A program made the translations under genes and the position numbers. Of a stretch of DNA of 64,000 nucleotides, positions 60,037 through 64,000 are shown in pieces. Location of the stretch: positions 9,172 to 73,171 of the forward strand of contig CALEZT010000215.1 of NCBI GenBank assembly GCA_937927975.1, read 5' to 3'. Below the pieces are notes generated by a model that was given only the letters and a program-made list of their open reading frames with translations, ran no database searches and was not told where the DNA came from. Position 1 is the first letter of the stretch; each line of letters starts with the position of its first letter. The stretch comes from an uncultured Phycisphaerales bacterium (GTDB lineage: Bacteria; Planctomycetota; Phycisphaerae; Sedimentisphaerales; Anaerobacaceae).

Positions 60037-61716
60037 ATGGCTGAGAGCAGAATCGATAAGACCGACAGGAAGAAACCCGTCGCCAAGAAGAAGGATCGCG
60101 CCGCGGAGATCGCCAACACCTTCGAATGGCTCATCACCGCCTTCATCCTGGCGTTCGTGTTCCGAGCCTTCGTGATGGAAGCCTTTCGAATCCCCACCGG
60201 CAGCATGGCCGACACGCTCAAGGGGGCCCACTTCCGCCTGCGATGCCAGCAATGCGGATATCAGTACGACCACGGGTTCGTGCCCCACTACTACGGAATG
60301 GCCGACGACACCATCCCGCCGGGACCTGTGCCGATCCGACAGGAGACCCGATGCCCCAGTTGCGGCTACCGAATGCCCGCAGGCGAGAAGGTCCCAGTAG
60401 CCAACGGCGACCGCATCCTCGTACTCAAATGCATCTACCAGTTCGAAGACCCCCACAGGTGGGATGTGATTGTCTTCAAGAACCCCATCAATCCCGCGGA
60501 GAACTACATCAAGCGTCTGATCGGCCTGCCGGGCGAAACAATCGAGATCATCGACGGCGACATCTATATCGACGGGCTCATCGCACGCAAACCGCCGCAG
60601 GTCCAGAAAGAGCTGTGGATGCCCATCTACGACAACGACTTCAGGCCGGTCAATCCGAACCAGCAGGGCGCGTTCAACGGACACCGATGGCGCCCCCCCT
60701 TCCGGTTCGAAGGCTCCGCCTGGGCGATCAGCGACAAGGACCCCACGCAATTGCTCCTGGACAGCCCGCCCGGCCGGCCCAGCGCATTGACGTACAACGC
60801 CCCCGTGCCTGGAAACAACGCCTCCACCTCCGCCAACGGCTTCGGCGCGACCTACGCCTACAACGAGGTCTTCAACTACAGCCGAATGCCGACGGTCAGT
60901 GATCTGATGGTTCGATTCTACGTCGATCCCGCCGGGCCCGAGGGGCAAATCGGCATCACGCTCGGCAAATACGGAATCGACTACAAGGCGTGGGTGAACA
61001 TGGACGGGACCATGACGCTCTCCAAAGTCAACGGCGATCGGGAGACCATCCTCGCGACCAGGAAGGCCACGCCCCCGGCGCCCGGCCTCCGCACCCTGGT
61101 CAAATTCGCCAACGTGGACCACCGGCTCCTCTTCGAGTACGACGGGAACGAGCTGTTCGTGGACCTGGGACGCACACCGGATGCGTTGGAGAGAAACACC
61201 GAGGCAGCGCCCCGCGTCGAGATCTTCGGCGCCGGCAAGCTGGCCCTCTCGCACGTCGCCCTGTTCCGCGATGTCCACTACACCGGCCGGGAAGGAGGCA
61301 GCAGGCCCGCCCGCGCCATCGAGGACCATCCTTTCACGCTGAACGCCGATGAGTTCTTCGCGCTGGGCGACAACAGCCCCAACAGCGAAGACGGCCGCTG
61401 GTGGGGCGATCCCACGGTCGCCAGTCGAGGCTGGCTGCCGCCCCGTGCGGGCGTTGTGCCCCGCTATTACCTGGTCGGCAAGGCCCTGTTCGTCTACTGG
61501 CCCAGCGGGTTCGAATTCCCATGGCCCACGAGCGTCAAAAACGCCCTGGCCGCCAACAGCGGTCAGAACGGCGCCATGCGCCTGCTGCACGGGATCGTCT
61601 CGCTTCGCTGGATCCCGAACGTCGGCCAGATGCGCTTCATCTACGGCGGATCGCCCCAGAAAGCAAATCCGCCAACAGGATTGCCGGAGCCTGCACCGAC
61701 GACTCCTGACGAATAA
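60037..61716 (+). CDS. lepB: Signal peptidase I with two large insertions
   Basis: Encodes 559 residues, about twice the usual length. A membrane segment at 29-46 is followed by the catalytic serine box PTGSMADTL (Ser56). The general-base lysine is Lys159 in YIKRLIGLPGE, and box E is GDNSPNSEDGR (444-454). Between the serine and lysine boxes lies a zinc-ribbon-like insert with CQQC (70-73) and CPSC (106-109). Between boxes D and E lies about 230 residues of jelly-roll-like sequence (VSDLMVRFYVDPAGP, GQIGITLGKYGIDYKAWV). The enzyme removes signal peptides from exported proteins. The insertions face the periplasm with the active site and could change substrate access. Confidence 0.92.
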   Translation: MAESRIDKTDRKKPVAKKKDRAAEIANTFEWLITAFILAFVFRAFVMEAFRIPTGSMADTLKGAHFRLRCQQCGYQYDHGFVPHYYGMADDTIPPGPVPIRQETRCPSCGYRMPAGEKVPVANGDRILVLKCIYQFEDPHRWDVIVFKNPINPAENYIKRLIGLPGETIEIIDGDIYIDGLIARKPPQVQKELWMPIYDNDFRPVNPNQQGAFNGHRWRPPFRFEGSAWAISDKDPTQLLLDSPPGRPSALTYNAPVPGNNASTSANGFGATYAYNEVFNYSRMPTVSDLMVRFYVDPAGPEGQIGITLGKYGIDYKAWVNMDGTMTLSKVNGDRETILATRKATPPAPGLRTLVKFANVDHRLLFEYDGNELFVDLGRTPDALERNTEAAPRVEIFGAGKLALSHVALFRDVHYTGREGGSRPARAIEDHPFTLNADEFFALGDNSPNSEDGRWWGDPTVASRGWLPPRAGVVPRYYLVGKALFVYWPSGFEFPWPTSVKNALAANSGQNGAMRLLHGIVSLRWIPNVGQMRFIYGGSPQKANPPTGLPEPAPTTPDE

Positions 61717-61783
61717 TTCATGGCGTCCAAACGAACCAATCCCCAGCCTTGCTTTGGCACGGACGATACGGTAGAATGGCCTT

Positions 61784-62041
61784 ATGCCTGAGATTTCGAG
61801 GTTTCTTGGGATCGTCATCGGTATGTTTTACCGGGACCACGTGCCGCCGCACTTCCACGCGACGTACGGCGAGTACGAGGTCACTGTCGACGTCGAAACA
61901 GGCGTCGTCCATGGCCGATTTCCGAAACGGGCGCTCCGGCTGGTCCTCGAATGGCTGGACCTCCACAAGGACGACCTGATGGCGAATTGGCAGCGGGCCA
62001 GGGAAAGACGCCCCCTGCAAGACATCGAGCCGCTGGAGTAG
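61784..62041 (+). CDS. DUF4160 protein
   Basis: Encodes 85 residues. MPEISRFLGIVIGMFYRDHVPPHFHATYGEYEV is the family signature, with the conserved HHPPHFH-like His motif. DUF4160 genes are usually paired with DUF2442, as here with five bases between them, and are suspected toxin-antitoxin-like modules. Biochemical role is not established. Confidence 0.88.
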   Translation: MPEISRFLGIVIGMFYRDHVPPHFHATYGEYEVTVDVETGVVHGRFPKRALRLVLEWLDLHKDDLMANWQRARERRPLQDIEPLE

Positions 62042-62046
62042 CGAAC

Positions 62047-62319
62047 ATGATACCCAGAGTCATTGACGCCAAGCACGTCAGGGATTACGTGATCCACGTG
62101 AGGTTTGCCGACGGCGCCGAGGGCGACGTGGACCTCCGGGACGAACTGGAGGGTGAGGTCTTCGAGCCGCTGAAAGCCCCGGCCTATTTCAAAAGCTTCA
62201 AACTCCACCCCGAACTGCACACGATCACCTGGCCCAACGGCGCGGATTTCGCCCCGGAATTCCTGTACGAGAGAATCAAGGTCCCGGCCGAACGACATGG
62301 CCGGGCCATACAAGCGTAG
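62047..62319 (+). CDS. DUF2442 protein
   Basis: Encodes 90 residues. VIDAKHVRDYVIHVRFADGAEGDVDL and FKLHPELHTITWPNGADFAPEFLYE are the family pattern. It is translated directly after DUF4160. The domain is small and resembles a NADAR-free antitoxin-like fold; the function is unknown. Confidence 0.87.
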   Translation: MIPRVIDAKHVRDYVIHVRFADGAEGDVDLRDELEGEVFEPLKAPAYFKSFKLHPELHTITWPNGADFAPEFLYERIKVPAERHGRAIQA

Positions 62320-62363
62320 ATGCGTTAGAAACAGTCCCCGGCGAACCCGCTCCAGGCCCCCTA

Positions 62364-62651
62364 AACGCTTCCACGCTTATACGCTTCCACGCGGCGTCCC
62401 GCCGCACATTCCCTCCACGAAGAAGAGCATCTCACCACGGAGACACCGAGGACACAGAGAAGACATGGTATCCCCAGATTAACACCGATGCACACAGACT
62501 CAAACACGTATTGAACCACAGAGACGCAGAGAGATGACCTCTTGTCTTTACAGTAGTTAGATGTCTTCTCAGTGAACTCTGTGTCTCCGTGGTGAACCAC
62601 TCCGGCCCAAACGCTTCTACGCTTATACGCGTCCACGCGGCGTCCCGCCGC
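62364..62651. repeat. Composite repeat with 34-bp inverted arms flanked by repeat B
   Basis: Two direct copies of repeat B (62364-62405 and 62610-62651, AACGCTT[C]ACGCTTATACGC then CGCGGCGTCCCGCCGC, about three differences in 42 bases) flank a unit whose ends are inverted: CACCACGGAGACACCGAG...AGACAT (62433-62466) against ATGTCTTCTCAGTGAACTC...GGTG (62561-62594), matching at 30 of 34 positions. The 94-bp centre has no open frame of note. It fills the 503-bp gap between DUF2442 and the RhuM gene. Confidence 0.8.
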
Positions 62652-62822
62652 AACTTTCCCCTTGTCCCCTATCACCTATCTCGGCTACAATCCCCTCCGG
62701 AAGTTGCCCCGGATCAACCTGCCACGGATCACCGCGAGCCCGAGGCGGGTTGGATGGATGGATGGGGAGAGATCGAGAGGAGTAGGATGGCCGCGGATGT
62801 TGGAGAGCCGAGAGGGAAAGCC

Positions 62823-63920
62823 ATGGTGAACGATCCCGTAAACAGCACCGGGAACTTGCCTGCCCTGCCTGACGATCCCGGCCAGTTCATTCTCTACCAG
62901 ACCGAGGACGGCCAGACGCGCGTGGAGGTCCGCTTCTTTCAGGAAACCGTATGGCTCTCCCAGAAGGCGATGGCGGAGCTGTTCCAGAAGGACGTTCGGA
63001 CCATCAGCGAGCACCTTCGCAACGTCTTCTCCGAGGGGGAGTTGTCCGAGCCGGCAGTTATCCGGAAATTCCGGATAACTGCCTCCGACGGCAAACAATA
63101 CGATACCCTGCACTACAACCTCGACGTCATCATCTCGGTAGGTTATCGCGTCAAGAGCCATCGTGGCACGCAGTTTCGCATCTGGGCCACGCAGCGCCTT
63201 CGCGAGTATCTGGTCAAGGGATTCGCACTGGACGACCAGCGTCTCAAGCAAGCCGGCGGCGGCAACTACTTCGACGAGTTGCTCACCCGCATCCGCGACA
63301 TTCGCTCGTCCGAGAAGGTCTTCTGGCGCAAGGTGCTCGATCTCTACGCCACCAGCATCGACTACGATCCGAACACGGACCTTTCGCATCAGTTCTTCGC
63401 CACCGTGCAGAACAAGATGCACTGGGCCGCCCACGGCCACACCGCCGCCGAGATCGTGGCCGAACGGGCCGACGCCGCCAAGCCCCACATGGGCCTGACC
63501 GCCTGGACGGGCGACAAGCCGCGAAGATGCGACATCGCCGTAGCGAAGAACTATCTCAACAAGGAAGAACTCGAAGCGTTGAACCTGATCGTATCATTCT
63601 ACCTCGACTTCGGCGAACTCCAAGCCCGCGGCCGAAAGCCGATGTACATGCGGGACTGGATCGCCAAGCTGGACGATTTTCTCCGCCTGTCCGAGCGTGA
63701 CATTCTCGAACACGCCGGAACCATCTCGCACGACGACGCGCTCGCCAGGGCCGAACGTGAATACGAGAAGTGGCGCGCACAACAGGCGGCGCTGCCCAGT
63801 CCCGTCGAGGAGCACTTTGACGAAGCAGTCAAGGAAATCAAGCAGTTGAAGCCGTCGCCGTCACCCATGCCTGCCAAGTCGAAACGGAAGAATCGTGGCG
63901 ACACGAAGGACTGCTCCTGA
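62823..63920 (+). CDS. RhuM-family (virulence RhuM) protein
   Basis: Encodes 365 residues from the ATG at 62823 (377 from 62787, which has AGGAG upstream). Family pattern: FILYQTEDGQTRVEVRFFQETVWLSQKAMAELF, KDVRTISEHLRNVFSEGEL, VIRKFRITASDGKQYDTLHYNLDVIISVGYRV and RIWATQRLREYLVKGF. The N-terminal half looks like a helix-turn-helix plus Fic/DOC-like partner domain. The group occurs in mobile or accessory regions; its cellular role is not established. The last 80 bp of the window hold nothing recognisable. Confidence 0.88.
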   Translation: MVNDPVNSTGNLPALPDDPGQFILYQTEDGQTRVEVRFFQETVWLSQKAMAELFQKDVRTISEHLRNVFSEGELSEPAVIRKFRITASDGKQYDTLHYNLDVIISVGYRVKSHRGTQFRIWATQRLREYLVKGFALDDQRLKQAGGGNYFDELLTRIRDIRSSEKVFWRKVLDLYATSIDYDPNTDLSHQFFATVQNKMHWAAHGHTAAEIVAERADAAKPHMGLTAWTGDKPRRCDIAVAKNYLNKEELEALNLIVSFYLDFGELQARGRKPMYMRDWIAKLDDFLRLSERDILEHAGTISHDDALARAEREYEKWRAQQAALPSPVEEHFDEAVKEIKQLKPSPSPMPAKSKRKNRGDTKDCS

Positions 63921-64000
63921 TGTTCCTTCTGGTATTCGAGAGGCGGATTGTGAAATGTGGATTCTGCTGAAAAACCCCGCATCCATTTTGGAGATTCTCC

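Noticed and set aside
51058..64000. An integrated element anchored at tRNA-Gln
   Set aside because: No integrase and no direct repeat of the tRNA end were found downstream; accessory content alone does not prove integration.

Overview
This 64-kb window looks like a chromosomal piece of a Planctomycetota bacterium, most likely a Phycisphaerae/Sedimentisphaerales-like lineage. The evidence is the mix of large secreted lamin-tail/CotH and LamG proteins, a prepilin with the planctomycete H-x9-DG-type C-terminus, a PEP-CTERM-like protein, several Tat-exported Gfo/Idh/MocA oxidoreductases, a Ser/Thr kinase with a C-terminal anchor, and many short AT-rich or palindromic dispersed repeats between genes. 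This is inference from content; no 16S rRNA gene is present.

Layout. 0-5.5 kb: a secreted coiled-coil protein, then a BlaI/BlaR1-type repressor/sensor-protease pair with a promoter carrying two operator-like palindromes. The repressor contains an in-frame palindromic repeat. 5.5-15 kb: a 1,585-residue LTD/CotH surface protein, a phosphotransferase, a prepilin and a PQQ-propeller protein. 15-21.7 kb: a membrane-anchored Ser/Thr kinase, then etfB, etfA and an acyl-CoA dehydrogenase (electron transfer from acyl-CoA oxidation), and a HAD phosphatase. 21.9-24.8 kb: a 960-residue LamG protein whose C-terminal domain is shared with the PQQ protein. 24.9-26.7 kb: a fluoride-response locus with promoter, fluoride riboswitch, small ORF, crcB/fluC and a damaged DUF190-CBS gene. 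26.7-33.9 kb: a probable carbohydrate-processing cluster (three Gfo/Idh/MocA proteins, an SGNH hydrolase, a putative zinc peptidase and a small lipoprotein).

34-45 kb is a sulfur and Fe-S block. It holds sppA, a four-module CoA-disulfide reductase/rhodanese/TusA/DsrE fusion, a NifX-like cofactor protein, and a one-direction cluster in the order rrf2, cysK, cysE, nadA, nifU, nifS. That cluster makes cysteine, mobilises its sulfur, assembles Fe-S clusters and includes the Fe-S enzyme quinolinate synthase, probably under an IscR-like Rrf2 regulator.

45-51 kb holds xth, a PEP-CTERM-like protein, a beta-helix protein, a secreted lectin-fold protein and tRNA-Gln. 51-64 kb is accessory-looking: bioY, a lower-GC SF1 helicase, a VapBC pair, a second PIN-domain pair, an AP2/HNH gene that runs antisense into another HNH gene, cold-shock and HU proteins, an enlarged signal peptidase I, a DUF4160/DUF2442 pair and a RhuM-family protein. 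Its gaps are crowded with at least four families of dispersed repeats, including one 290-bp composite with 34-bp inverted arms.

Most promising for follow-up: the palindromic repeat domesticated inside the BlaI wing, the doubly inserted signal peptidase, the integrated Cys/Fe-S/NAD operon next to the sulfur-carrier fusion, the fluoride locus with a decaying second gene, and repeat-associated loss of a stop codon in the AP2/HNH gene.
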